The notes beneath the pieces were generated by a model. The model had not been told where the DNA came from, did no database searches, and worked only from the letters and a program-made list of their open reading frames with translations. Positions 12,475 to 25,110 of a stretch of DNA of 64,000 bases are shown here, piece after piece. The stretch comes from Harmothoe impar (lineage: Eukaryota; Annelida; Polychaeta; Phyllodocida; Polynoidae). The translations under genes and the position numbers were made by a program. The stretch covers positions 17,828,618-17,892,617 of the forward strand of contig OX381714.1 of assembly GCA_947462335.1 (NCBI GenBank), given 5' to 3'. Every line of letters begins with the position of its first letter. The stretch's first letter is position 1.

Positions 12475-13756
12475 CGCCCCCTCTCTCTCAACTCCAGATC
12501 AATTATAGCTCACAAGCCTTTGAACCTTATATCAAGAGCCAGAAAAGAAAATATTTGGGTTCTTTTTATTGACCCTGATCCTATCAATGCTGACATGTGT
12601 TGTTCATTGGCTGCCAGTGGGTGTGTTAAGTTAACTATATAGAGTCCATCATGTGATCCTCACATGGTTAACATCACCCTGTGGGTAGGAAGGGAGTGTA
12701 CATGGAGGGTGGGGAACTGTGTCAAACAAATAGCTTTTTAACCCAACCGAATATCGATGACAGTGGTCCCAGTGCGGATGCTAGAAATGGGTAATATATT
12801 TATTCAGCTGAAATGTGGGACATTGATATTCATTTAAGCTCCATATGAATGGACATTCTGCATGTCACGCAAAACCGTCGACTTCATGTAATGGTCATTT
12901 TCATATTAATACCATTAACCCCTTAATAGTATGTTTATTAATTTTGTCGTCATGTCGCAGAAAAAGTTTATTAGGTGGGGTTGGACAAAGTTGTTGGTAC
13001 CTCCGCTACTACACTCAGAACTGAACGGGTAAGCTTATTTTCGCGCTCCCTTGGCATACATGGCATGACATGTGATCACTTGATCTGATTCTCTGTTCAC
13101 TCATTGGCTGGAATCATATTAATTAGGTCAATCAACATGACTGTATTCCTACCCTCCAGAAAACGTTTATATCCAAAAGTTTTCCAGTTTTCCAATGTTT
13201 GGAAAATGTTTTTTTGTTAGCTAGGTTGGGTTCATACTGATAGACTACAAACAGATTAACATGGTGCACCAATGCAGTGCCACAAGTCACTCAGCGGTGC
13301 TGTTATATTCGTCAAGTTGTTAATAAAACATAGTATATGTAATGCAGAATGCACCACTGGACCACATAAATAAACGCTATTCAGATAGTATATTCTTATG
13401 GAGCAGGGTTCCTTTTGCTTTACACTTGAAATCATATTGGTGTTTTCTAACAGCCAGCACCCCATACCAGCAGGCCTTGCAGAGGTACCAACATCATCAG
13501 TGTGTGTGTGTGTATATGTGTGATGGCGGTGGGTGGGAGTGGAGAGGGGCCGTTACAACTTATTATATGGTACATAGGGCCAAGAAAAGGTGTGTGTCTA
13601 TAAACTTGCTTAGGAAGAGAACCCCCGATAATTTTATTTCCACATAGAGTGCAGCTAAAATTCAGTGTCTTTATGTTGATATAATATGTGACATGTATAG
13701 GAAAACAGGGACCTCAGTGCACCCTGCAAGAAGGGGGGCCTTAATGAGCCCCCCCC
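12475..13756. other. Intergenic DNA, no gene seen
   Basis: Short TG repeat near 13,500 and a C run at 13,750. No convincing exon or RNA gene. Confidence 0.5.
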
Positions 13757-13864
13757 CCCAGTGGGCACAGAACATTGAATCAACATTGATAAATGGTTGT
13801 CAATGTTGATTCAACTTTGATTCAATGTTGATTCAACATTGGACTGAAATTTGTGCCCACTGGG
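13757..13864. mobile_element. Short MITE with CCCAGTGGGCACA termini, copy 2
   Basis: 108 bp, the same length and structure as the copy at 10,553-10,660: CCCAGTGGGCACA at the left, TGTGCCCACTGGG at the right, with ATTGAATCAACATTGA-like words between. Confidence 0.85.
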
Positions 13865-15559
13865 CCATGCCCCCCATCTATTTTAAGATTTAAGATTAAG
13901 AATTAATATTCATAGTCATTTTGATGTTAAGAAATGCCCATGTCACCATATTGATTTTAGGATATGCCCCATGTCTGATGTCATTATCTATTTTATTCCT
14001 CCAATACTATGTTACTAAGCCCAAAAACAACCCATGTCGCCATGTCAAATTTAGGGATCTAGGTCCACAATAAAGCTCCTTTTCACAGATACTGTCATAT
14101 ATGATATGTTTGAGGAACACTTCCCTGGTAGCAGACACTGGACTACTGACAGCCTTAGACACCACAATACACCCACACGTCCCTCCCCACCCCCACACAC
14201 CCCTCCCTCAATCTCCAGGTAGGGTGTGGTTCACCACAGACCCAACTACTTCTCATTGTCAGTCATAAGACTGTTACTGTATTGGTTCCATGTGAGCTGG
14301 GAATCGACTATAATTATGTCATGGGATATGGAGTTTGAATGTTTGTTTAAGAGGAGGTATTAAAGAAAAAACAAAACATAGATGATCTATGAATTCCTGA
14401 TACATAGAATGTAAAATCAGAATGTGATATGATGTAGACAGCTCAACCCTGATTTTGAGACCAATAAAAAGTCTGTCCTCAAAACCGCTAAAGCATGAAA
14501 ACAATGTCATGAGCTTCAGCCATGATGGCTGAAGCAGTAGTCAGTCCTACGCTATAGAAGTAACTGATTGGACTACTAGTGTGTAAGACTGTAATGTAGG
14601 ATTTACAAGCTACAATTGGTCCTGACTGACCCCCAGGAATAGCAATAGGTCCTGTGAGTAGCAGGGTTATTTTTTTGTTAGACCTTTTTAGGAACTGCCA
14701 GTTAGTCTAATCCAATCTGAAGGTAATCTTTCTTTTTCCAATTTGCAGGAGCAGTTATACCTCAAAGGAATTGACAGAAAACACACTTAAAGAGTAGAAC
14801 CTATAGATGTTCTTAGAGCAATATGCCCCTAAACGCATCAGAACACACTATGATGAGGATAGGTCATCCCCCCGCCCCACCCTTCTTCCCTCCTTTACTC
14901 TTAAGGTTAATGTCTGCTCTCCAGAAACACAATGCTCCATAGATTTCAAGGTCTGCTCTAGCATATCACTACATGCCCATCCCTGAAAAGTCTCTACACT
15001 TCACCTCTGGTTGCCTTCTTCCATGCTGTGGTAGACGTACAGTATATCAATGGCATGTTCCTCTCACACAATGTCTATGTGGTGTTATATGTCAAATAAT
15101 CCTTGCTTCGGTAAATGTGTAGGAGCAGGATTTTCTGTCTTCAGCTTATCTCATAGATTCAATTATCCTGGAAACGATCACCCATGATAGGCCTGCCTAC
15201 CCTTACTTGTGAAAAACTTCACCAATCTGGATGTGAAACTACCTAACAATCAAGGCTCTACATGGAAGTTGATATGGCTTCACTAGATTCTAGTCCTTAC
15301 ATTGTGAATGTGCCCTGACCTGGTACCGGAGACACCAGTCTGTAGTCTACTCCACAATAGACACCCGCCGGGCCTGTTGTGGCTGTGTATCATTAAGAGG
15401 AATAGGACTCAGGATTCCACTCCCACCACTGCTACCTCTCCTGTCAGTGCGCCAAGGTCTCCTGTGCTGCAGTCTCATGTAGGTAGGCCTCTAACTTTAC
15501 ATAGTCTGCATGGATGACCATCATTGTGTTGTATATAATATATCTAATTGTGGGTGGTA
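13865..15559. other. Intergenic DNA, no gene seen
   Basis: No exon, RNA gene or repeat with clear ends recognised. Short frames at 15,308-15,517 and 14,319-14,510 lack family features. Confidence 0.45.
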
Positions 15560-15926
15560 GTCACTGTTTCAAACACTCACGCTCACTCATCAGCACCCTG
15601 GTTTACTCACTCACACTAGGGCTCATTCACAGTCTTACTCATATATTGACTCACTGACTCATTAGCCCACTGACACACAAACACACACTGACTTACTCAT
15701 TGACTCATGCATTCAGTCACTTTCTCACTTTCACACATGCACACTCACTAACTTGCTGATACACATGCACACTAATTTACTCATTCACTTACTCTTTTAC
15801 GTACTAACTCATTAATTCATTCACTCACTAACTCACTCGCAACCTAATTCAGTCATCCACACACAAACTCACCCACTCACTCCTTCTCTGACTTGCTCAC
15901 ACACACAAACTAACGCAATCATTTAT

Positions 15927-16257
15927 GGCTGTGTCTCACGACCTTGGGCCAATGTTTTTGTCTCTGATCGGGTGCCGTCTCTGACCAGGTGCCGTCTCTG
16001 ACCGGGTGCCGTCTCTCACCTGGTGTGAGAAGAAATTTTTTTTTGTTTTTTTTAATATACTCATACTATATTAGGATTTGTAAAAACGTTATGGCAGTTG
16101 TTATGTAACTATAATTAGCTTCCTGCTGTTAGTAGAAGATAACTAAACTCCCAAATGGCGTCCGGTCAGAGACGGCACCCAGTCAGAGACGGCACCTGGT
16201 CAGAGACGGCGCCCGGTCAGAGACAAAAACATTGGCCCAAGGTCGTGAGACACAGCC
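15927..16257. mobile_element. MITE with ~100-bp inverted ends of GTCTCTGACCGGGTGCC units
   Basis: The left arm (15,927-16,025) begins GGCTGTGTCTCACGACCTTG and contains four head-to-tail units of the type GGTGCCGTCTCTGACC. The right arm (about 16,160-16,257) is the inverted copy. The flanks read TTAT on both sides (15,923-15,926 and 16,258-16,261), a probable target duplication. A solo end lies at 3,485. Confidence 0.85.
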
Positions 16258-16299
16258 TTATACACGCACAGACAGGTGATGAGATTGCTTTTGAGCCCT

Positions 16300-16486
16300 C
16301 ACAGAAAAAAGAAACTGCGTCAAAGGGGACTCCAGGTTGCCTCCAGAATAACTCATGGGGAGTCCAGGTGAGTCCGGCAGCTATGTGACTCTCCCAGGTG
16401 ACTCTCCCAGCAGTCTAGGCTCTCTTAGAGAGGGGCGTCATCCTGAATGCGATATGGACTCCCTTTTGACGTTTCTTTTCTCTGTG
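16300..16486. mobile_element. GGGAGTC-family MITE, compact copy
   Basis: 187 bp from CACAGAAAAAAGAAACTGCG to TTTCTTTTCTCTGTG. Inverted termini around GTCAAAGGGGACTCCAGG and GGACTCCCTTTTGAC. One of the two cleanest copies of the family. Confidence 0.8.
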
Positions 16487-16770
16487 CTAATAATCAGACA
16501 TATCGATTTTAGTCATTCTTGCACTCACTGATTCTAACGTAGTCTCTCAGACATTGGGTCAATTCCTCAACCACGAACTTCAATACTCGCATATTTACTT
16601 TCTCACGTATATACATACACTAAGTGATTAACCCACTTACTCATTTACTCCGTTGCTCCATTGCTTTATCATCAATACACTACTCACACATCTACCAACA
16701 TACCCACTCACAAACTCACAAACTCACTCACTCACGTACTCACTCACTTATGCCATTCCTCTTCTCTATT

Positions 16771-18367
16771 TATACATTTCGATATGCACTATTCGGTCAG
16801 CAAATTTACGAAGTACCAGGTTCCGTTTGTTCTGTAAATCAGGAGACCTGATTGTCTTCATCTTTCTCCCTCTCTATCGTTTCATTTTTCCCTGAGACAG
16901 TGTTTAGTCATGTAAGGCCACATCGTGTCTTAATGCACCATGCCAATTGTTATCATGATGCCTCAATGCCTTACCCAATAGGGTAGGATTAATACACCAT
17001 GCCAATGAAGGACACAATGTATAAAACTATCATGCGGCCCCTAAAGGTATCTAAATTCAGCTACATATTGTGTGGCATGTCCTCGACACTTCAACATTAC
17101 AAGGACCCAGCCCTCAGGGTACCACGAGCAACCACAAGCAGCCTGCTAACCCAGGGGGGGGGGGGGCACTCTCTATACTTTCTATAGTAGCTATGTGTGA
17201 ACATCACCTCAAATTTGGTAACCTTATCCAGTAGAAAAATTCATAACATAGCAGCCTTATCTCAGGAAATCTAACAGAAACCATCACCAAGAAAGATACT
17301 CTTATCATGTGTAACCATGAAAAAAATACATTAAATTATGGGTGGTCACTAAATATGATGAAAAAATGGGCAAAACCTTCCCATGTAAACCCTCAAACGG
17401 TCCACAAATGCCTCCCTTACAAGGGCGCCCATGAGTTCTTACCTATGACCCAAAGGTGGACCCTTTCCCTTGAATCTGTGTTCACACATGGTGTCCAAAT
17501 CAGGAGTAGTGCCCCCCCCCCCTGTCCTGGCTTGGTAGGCATGTCAGCATCTGGTCCTCATATAACGCTATGACGAGGGCTCCTGTCACCACAGATCAGG
17601 CTATAGTGGAGATTAAGTGCAATGAGGGCTGAAGGACAATGTCACATTTATGTCTGCCTCACTGGGTGGTGCCACTTGTGTGTGTATGGGAAGGGGGGGG
17701 GGGGTATGCTCCGGGTATGGTGCAGTAGGGGAGGTGGAAATCTACACTGTTAATGGCATATACTGTAGTTTTACAGTATGTATTTGACTTACGGTATTAG
17801 TGTAGATGAGCAGTAGAATCAACTGGGAGTTTATGATAGTGTCACTATGGTATAACAGTGTCACTATGGTGTTTTGGTCATTTTGGGATAACAACTTTAC
17901 AGTGTAGGACCGTGTAAGTGTGGGTGAATCGGTTGGGGGGGGGTGGATGTGTGGTTGGGTGGTGAGAGGGGGATAAACTATAGGAGGGGTGAATATGCAT
18001 TCACAGATGTCAAGATGAATACCGCACACGTGAGGTCTACCATAAAAGAGGATGTTTTATCTCCTTTACTCTGCTATGGGCAGCATATTGTTTCACTGTA
18101 TGCCCTTTTTGTCATGATGAGAAATGAATATGAAGCTTGACACATTATGCTATCCTCAAATGGTGGAATTGACAGTGCGATGTTCATTTCCCTCTCCCTT
18201 TCCCTCTACCCATGTCTACCTCTCCGACTGTGTGAGTGTGTATCTGTTTTCATGTGAATCTCTCTTTCTATTTATTATTCTCTTTCTATCTTGCTGTATC
18301 TGTCCCTGTCCCTGTCTCCGTCTCTTGTTCTAGATTTCTGCCACAATCCCCATGACTTTTATATCTG
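16771..18367. other. Intergenic DNA with several G/C runs
   Basis: G or C runs of 9-12 at about 17,154, 17,511, 17,693 and 17,935. Short frames across them look like chance. No gene recognised. Confidence 0.45.
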
Positions 18368-18598
18368 CACAGAGAAAAGAAACAGCGTCAAAGGGGAGTC
18401 CAGTATCTTTAGGGGAGCCTAGGTCCTTATGTGACACCTTTAGGTGAGTCAGGGAGCCATGTGACTCCCCAAGGTGACTCCCTTATGTAAGCCAGGGAGT
18501 CACCTAGGGGGGGGGGTCACAGGCAGCCTGGGCTCCCCTAAAGAGGGGGGTCATTTTGCAACCTGAACTCCCTTTGGACGCTGTTTCTTCTTTCTGTG
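18368..18598. mobile_element. GGGAGTC-family MITE, full copy
   Basis: Left terminus CACAGAGAAAAGAAACAGCG, right terminus GCTGTTTCTTCTTTCTGTG, with GGGAGTC/GACTCCC words between. This copy defines both family ends. A 119-codon frame that starts inside its right end and runs to 18,955 has no family features and is not called. Confidence 0.85.
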
Positions 18599-20020
18599 TG
18601 CGTTTTCTCCCTGGTCGTCTGTCTGTCTCTGTCTGTCTCATTCATTACTCACTCCTCTCCGTTGTTATGTTGTACCACTGACACCACTGACTGTGTCCAT
18701 GAATCAGGCAGTGCAGGATGTAGTAATACAGCCTGGGTAAAGACCTTGTCTGTTCGACACCACAGGGCACAGAGCTACAACTTTGTGGGGTGGGGTGGGG
18801 CATGTTTCTGGTTTGTGAGAGACAGACTCTTAGAGCAAAGACACAACAAGTACACCCACACCAATCATCTCACTCCCTACACTGTAAGAAGTAAGTACTG
18901 CAAATGTAAAAACTGTTTTCTTGGGAACACTACCTGCACTCCATTGTCCAAATAGATAGATAAAACATAACACCCCCCTCCCTTATTTTTTATCCTGTTC
19001 TCTTCCCTTAATAGACACTACTATCAACTGATGCACACAATTGGGAAAAGCGTAGCCTGATCATAACATTTGAAATGACCCTAGAAGGTTGCCCAGCATG
19101 TGACCAATGTCATAGACATTTCAAAACAAATAGTTGAACTACGTGTTATATGTTTCAGATCTCAGAGTTCAGAAGGACAGTTGTCACCACATATCACATG
19201 GACCCCCAACAGGAGTACACGACATACCATCTTGGTATAGGATACCGTCTGACGACTGAGACATGTGTCAACACACAAGACGCAGTATGATACATGATAC
19301 AGTCAACAAAAACTGGCCCCTTTCATGGTCAGTAGGAATGTGAGTGAAGTAAGACCTAACGGATCCTCAGGACTATATTATAGTCATAGACCGAAGTACA
19401 CACAGGAGCTGTATGGTCTGGTAAAGGAATAGTTCTGTAGCCAGACACCAGGGGTTGCATGCTGTCTGCCACTATGTACCTGGCACCATATTTCATAGAG
19501 ACCAGGGCATCCCCTATCTTTAGCTAAATAAAACTAAGAAGACAGCAGATGGGGCACACCACCGTTATATAAATAATATTAGTTATAGTCTGAATAACCC
19601 ATGTGTGATTCTAGAGTGTCCATTGTGTACTAGATACACTAGGAATTTCTCACAAACCGTCGACTGTGTGTACATTATTATGGATACTAGCTGACCAGGC
19701 TTTAACCGTAAATATATTAATGTCTGTGAGAGGAGAACTATAGAATCAGATCATGTGACAGCTGCATGTGACAGTTGACAGTTGACATACACATGTGACA
19801 TGCATTGTCAACTGGAACAGGATACTTTAAGGTTAGCCACATGCTAAATGTTAGTACTTGAACAAATAGGAGGATACTTCAAGAGAAAAAATAAACAAAT
19901 AATAATCATAAACAATGTAAATAAGTGGTATAAGGTGACACTAGGAAAATCCTGTAAAATTGCTACAACCTTATACGGACACCCAAAGTTATATGTTAAG
20001 CTATTGAGGGCATCAGATTG
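18599..20020. other. Intergenic DNA upstream of the 20-kb frame
   Basis: C/T-rich near 18,600 then AT-rich. I could not recognise a TATA box or upstream exon with confidence. Confidence 0.4.
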
Positions 20021-20662
20021 ATGTACCTGGAGTACAGAATTGCTATGAGGAGAATAAAAAGAAGCAAAGTCATGATTGACTCTGTTAGTGCACCTGGGTC
20101 TACTGTCAGTATAGTGACACTTATCTATTCTGCTGTGACAGTGTTGACAGTCATAGTGACAGTGGCTGACAGCAGGCCTACTTCAGAAATAGTGACAGCG
20201 GGAGTACCACTTGACAGTAACAATGACAGTATGACTGAACCGGTGTGTATAGACCTCTGTCAGAAATGCTTTAATTCCAGTGGCACCCACCAGGAGACAG
20301 ATGATGATAGTAATGAACTCCCTGGATTGATCATAATGCCGGAGGAAGAACATTCACATACCAATACACTAAAAGACAACCAAAGACATCAGGAGGTAGA
20401 GAAATTAGCAGAGCCGGTGTTGTCAACCACGCAGCAACAAGAGGAAGGATATTTAACCTTTTCGCCTGAAGGTCACAGGAAAAGACAGGAAGTGAAGTCC
20501 TCACCTTGCATGGGGCAGTTTAAGGGTCATGTGACGTCATTAGAACAGGAGCTTCTCAGGTTAGACACCAGGGTGCAGCACATAATGGGGCGCCTGGGTC
20601 TCAGCTCAGTAGACGCTGCATCCAGCGCAACCAGTACAACCAGTCCCATACAGGAAACATGA
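20021..20662 (+). CDS. Hypothetical small membrane or secreted protein
   Basis: A 213-codon frame from the first ATG after an in-frame TAA at 19,997, so it can be complete in one exon. A later ATG at 20,045 is an alternative. Seen: a basic N-terminus (RRIKRSK), one strongly hydrophobic stretch at about residues 27-50 (transmembrane segment or signal anchor), a short cysteine cluster (C-x3-C-x2-C) with an NSS glycosylation site near residue 85, acidic low-complexity sequence, a basic RKR cluster near residue 155, then a predicted amphipathic helix (LEQELLRLDTRV) and a Ser/Thr-rich tail. The RKR could be a furin-type cut site if the protein is type II or secreted. I recognise no family. Residue composition looks coding, but it could also be one exon of a larger gene. 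Confidence 0.5.
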   Translation: MYLEYRIAMRRIKRSKVMIDSVSAPGSTVSIVTLIYSAVTVLTVIVTVADSRPTSEIVTAGVPLDSNNDSMTEPVCIDLCQKCFNSSGTHQETDDDSNELPGLIIMPEEEHSHTNTLKDNQRHQEVEKLAEPVLSTTQQQEEGYLTFSPEGHRKRQEVKSSPCMGQFKGHVTSLEQELLRLDTRVQHIMGRLGLSSVDAASSATSTTSPIQET

Positions 20663-20980
20663 CGAATGGAGGGCTGAATACAACTTGTTGTAGCCATTAC
20701 CATGTGTACAAATGCTGGCACAAGCAGCTCTCATGATAGTTTGGTTCTGTCCTTTGAACAAAGCTTGTTGAACATATCATTGTGTTTTGGAGTCTGGTAT
20801 CATCCTAAATCGCAGGAAAATGTCCCTCTCCTTCATTTTGAGAAAGGGTATGAAATTCATAATGAAAAGTAGAATTTTACTTTTATCTTTGTTTGTGCTA
20901 CATTCAATTATTGAGCAAAAGACTTTGGTGGTGTGATACCTGTATGAAAGGTACTCGCAGTCATGTCAGATACAGTCTAT
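20663..20980. other. 3' flank of the 20-kb frame
   Basis: AT-rich, non-coding, no canonical AATAAA seen before the palindromic element begins. Confidence 0.4.
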
Positions 20981-23900
20981 TAGACCGCAATGCGCTACCT
21001 CAAAAGAGGCCTAGAAAACAGGTAGTACTGGACATGTTTTTAGACCACGATATTATGTAATTTTCTTATAGTACATGACTTCCTCAGTTCCCAAAAAAAT
21101 TCCTGACGGGGTACGGGCTCGTTTGCCCGTAATGGCCGTTTCCATGGCAACCACCTGAAAATAGTGGATACGGCTGTAAAAAGTGCACATTGGCTGTCCA
21201 TAGGGCTATTTGAGTTTTACCTACCCCCCCTAAATCAATGTTGAGCTTTTATCTGGTCTCATCATGCGGTTGCTAGGGTAAGCGTTTGCCTAGCAACAGA
21301 CATTCTATGGGAGAATTCCCTAGATACGAGAGGAAATCTCAATGATATAGCTAATCTATCCATATCTAATTCAACAAAACTGACCCCCAAGAAACAATGG
21401 TGATATATCCTTGTTGACATGGTCCATAGTTACCTAGCAACAGCAGATATGTACCTAGCAACCAGCGTTAACTACCAATATGGCTGAAAAAATCACATTT
21501 TGGCTGTCCATAGGACTGTACTAAGTTGACCCACCCCCACTAAATCAACTTCAAGGTTTCTGATGGCGTTAATGCTTTGTTGCTAGGGTGAGTGGTTGCC
21601 TAGCAACAGCCATTCTTTGTTATAATTCCCTAGTTACCATGGAAAATATCCATCGGTGAGATGATATGCCAATACCCACTCCATTCAAATTGACCTCCAT
21701 GGGAAAATGGTAATAAATCTATGTTGGTATAGTCCTTGGTTGCCTAGCAACAGTAGATATCTACCTAGCAACCATTTTGAAATGCATTATTTCACCAGAC
21801 TTGATCATAGTTATCCTGAATACTGGTATATGGCAGTATTTAGGGCGGTATCTAAAGTTTTCTGACAATATCTAGGAAGTATGTGAGGTTTTATGACGGT
21901 ATCTAGGAGGCACCTGAGGATGCCTGACAATGTCAAAGAGGTATAAAAGAATATTTAACTGTATCTAAGGGTTATCTCATGTGCTGTATTGTGCATCTGG
22001 GGGGTATATGACATACCTCCTTAATCCCTTCCATGCAGTAAGCCAATATATTGCATAAAATTGCATTGAGTTACAAGAAATCTACTGTTTCTAGGGTGAA
22101 TGTTAAGTTATCAGATCATAACTAGAGCATACCTGTGGTTCACTGGCAGTATAATGGTGTTGTTTTTGTGCTGCTATTGGCCGTGATTGCATAGTAATAG
22201 CAGATATCTACCCAGCAACCAAGGGGCAATGTTATATTTTAGCAGACTTGACCATAGGTGACCTGATTACTACTGTCTGTCAATGTAACGGGGGTACCTG
22301 AAGTTGTGTCTAGGTTGTAGGAGGTCCCTGAGGTTGACAAAGAATATCTAGATGCTATCAAAGGTTTGATTACTGTGTCAACCAAGTATCTGATGTGCCT
22401 GACAGTAGATAGAAGCTATGAAGTTGAGGTTGAAAGTTCCTTTATTCTTCCTGGAATGTTACAAATAAGCCTAGGGCATGCTTATCAACACATATGCATG
22501 ACTAAAGACAGCTCCAACTGTCAATAACAGCATAAAACTCTCTTATTGACAGTTTGAACTGGCAATACCAGATCAAAATCCTCTTATTCACAGTTTGGAC
22601 TGTCAATATGAGAAACTATATTTTTCAATTAATAGTTCCAAAAAAAGAAAGAAACTGCCAATGAGAGAAAATGACTGTCTAACTGTATCTAGCTTTAGCC
22701 TGATGTCGTAAAATGATATATCCTTAGCACTGCCATAGCGGGCCAATGTGTATAGTAAAAAGGGCCTCCTGAAAGCCAAGATTTTGCGTTTGCATTGGAA
22801 ACAATACGCTATGGCAGTGCACCTCCAGAAAGTACTGGCAGTCCTAAGGATACTAGATCGTCAGCCTGTTGGGCAGTATCTACAAGCATATCTCAAGCTG
22901 TCTGACTGTGTTTTTTTTGTATATAAGGCTGACTGACACTACCTGAAGGGTGTGTGATGCAGTATTTAAGAGAAATATCTCAGACAGCTTAGGGCAGCAA
23001 TACTATCAAATGGCCAAACCCCTTGGAAACAAACAGTATATATAATTCGGAAAAATACATGTCACTTATGTTGCCTTGTCAGCAAAATGTCAAATTCCAT
23101 CTGCAATTTGTATGTTAAACTCCTTAGCTACCATCCTGGGGCAGTAGGGGCACATTAAAATTTTATGGGGCCAGTGAATAAGCCAGAATCATGTTTTTCA
23201 AGGTCAGATACTCCCATGATCCCATCAAGCACCTTGCTACTGAACAGATACTCTCATGCACTGGCAACATTCTTCCTAGATATCACCAGGCTACCTAAGT
23301 TGACTTGTATGTCTGGCAAAATCACATTTGTCCAACAACCTGCCATATACTGCAAGGTAATGATAGATGGCCTATGGATACTATTATATAGTATTAAGCA
23401 GCCTCCAATATGATAGTGCTAGGCAAATGCAGGTATCTCTTAGATAATGCTTGGGAGGCTGACATAACGCCCTAGATACTGTCAGGCAGCCTCAGCACCT
23501 CATACAGATACTGTAAGGCAGTAGTAAGCAAAGCCACTATGGCAAAAGCTAGTATAACACTCATTTAACATTGGTTGTTAGGTAAGCATCTACTGTTGCT
23601 ATGCAACAATGGACCATAACAACAAGAACATGGCATCATTGACATCCTGTGGACCCATTTGGGTGTAGGTATGAGTACATCACCTCTATTAATGATATTC
23701 GCTCTGGTTTCTGGCTTATTAATATTCACCCTAGACACAGTTAGACATCTCTCATACCCCCAAGATACACAATAGATCACATTAGATAGCCCTCAGATAC
23801 AGTCAAATAGTCTTTTATACCTCTTTGATATTGTCAGGCAAGCTCAGGTGCCTCCTAGATGCTGTCATAAAACCTCACATACTTCCTAGATATTGTCAGA

Positions 23901-24772
23901 AAACTTAAGATACCACCCTAAATAATGCCATATACCAGTATTCAGGATAACTATGATCAATTCTGGTGAAATAATGCATTTCAAAATGGTTGCTAAGTAG
24001 ATATCTACTGTTGCTAGGCAACCAAGGACTATACCAACATAGATTTATTACCATTTTCCCGTGGGGGTCAATTTGAATGGAGTGGGTATTGGCATATCAT
24101 CTCACCGATGGATATTTTCCATGGTAACTAGGGAATTATAACAAATAATGGCTGTTGCTAGGCAACAACTCACCCTAGCAACAAGGCATTAATGCCATCA
24201 GAGACCTTGAAGTTAATTTAGTGGGGGTGGGTCAACTTAGTACGGTCCTATGGACAGCCAAAATGTGTTTTTTTCAGCCATATTGGTAGTTAACGCTGGT
24301 TGCTAGGTACATATCTGCTGTTGCTAGGTAACTATGGACCATGTCAACAAGGATATATCACCATTGTTTCTTGGGGGTCAGTTTTGTTGAATTAGATATG
24401 GATAGATTAGCTATCTCATTGATATTTCCTCTCTTTTCTAGGGAATTCTCCCATAGAATGTCTGTTGCTAGGCAACCGCTTACCCTAGCAACCGCATGAT
24501 GAGACCAGATAAAAGCTCAACATTGATTTAGGGGGGGTAGATAAAACTCAAATAGCCCTATGGACAGCCAATGTGCACTTTTTACAGCCGTATCCACTAT
24601 TTTCAGGTGGTTGCCATGGAAACGGCCATTACGGGCAAACGAGGCCGTACCCCGTCAGGAACTTTTTTTTGGGAACTGAGGAAGTTATGTACTATAAGAA
24701 AATTACATAATATTGTGGTCTAAAAACATGTCCAGTTCAACTTCATATTTTGGGGCAGCGCATTGTGGTCTA
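20981..24772. mobile_element. 3.8-kb near-palindromic foldback element with X-box-like arrays
   Basis: The ends read TAGACCGCAATGCGCT (20,981) and AGCGCATTGTGGTCTA (to 24,772). The arms, about 20,981-22,015 and 23,746-24,772, are inverted copies with roughly 90% identity by eye. Five landmark motifs per arm pair with one constant symmetry point (coordinates sum to 45,761), so there is no net length change across the middle 600 bp. Each arm is built of repeated units holding GTTGCCTAGCAAC-type palindromes. The 1.7-kb centre has diverged copies of the same units. No transposase frame is visible. Most likely a large foldback or very long-TIR transposon. Confidence 0.8.
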
Positions 24773-25110
24773 TATAGTGAATTAAACTTACAAACACACT
24801 GCCGATGAAAACATTATGACCCGACTGACTAATGCAACAACGCGCTTCCCTGTAAACACATCTAAATTAAGAAATGAAATAACAACAAAATATTAAGATG
24901 TGTCCAATGTCTAGGTCACTACTAAATGTATATTTATATCTTTTGGATAAAAGGCTGATTGGTCTATGTTGATGAGAGTTGTGCAGCATTCAAGTCGATT
25001 TATGTGTCTTTGGTTTAAAACAATGTAGCAGAGCTACTCCAATGGATGAACATTTTAAGCAAATTAATTTTTTTATTTACTGTATATAAAGTATATAGTA
25101 CAAAAGAATT
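24773..25110. other. Intergenic AT-rich DNA
   Basis: Nothing recognised. Confidence 0.5.

Larger units (their letters stand above)
15560..16770. repeat. Degenerate (ACTC)n tract split by two inserted elements
   Basis: Positions 15,560-15,922 and 16,500-16,745 are a decayed ACTC/ACTCATTC simple repeat. The two halves are separated by the elements at 15,927-16,257 and 16,300-16,486, so the tract was probably continuous before these insertions. Confidence 0.7.

Noticed and set aside
18596..18955. 119-codon plus-strand frame
   Set aside because: Starts in the right end of a MITE, is rich in low-complexity C/T codons and has no family features or splice signals.
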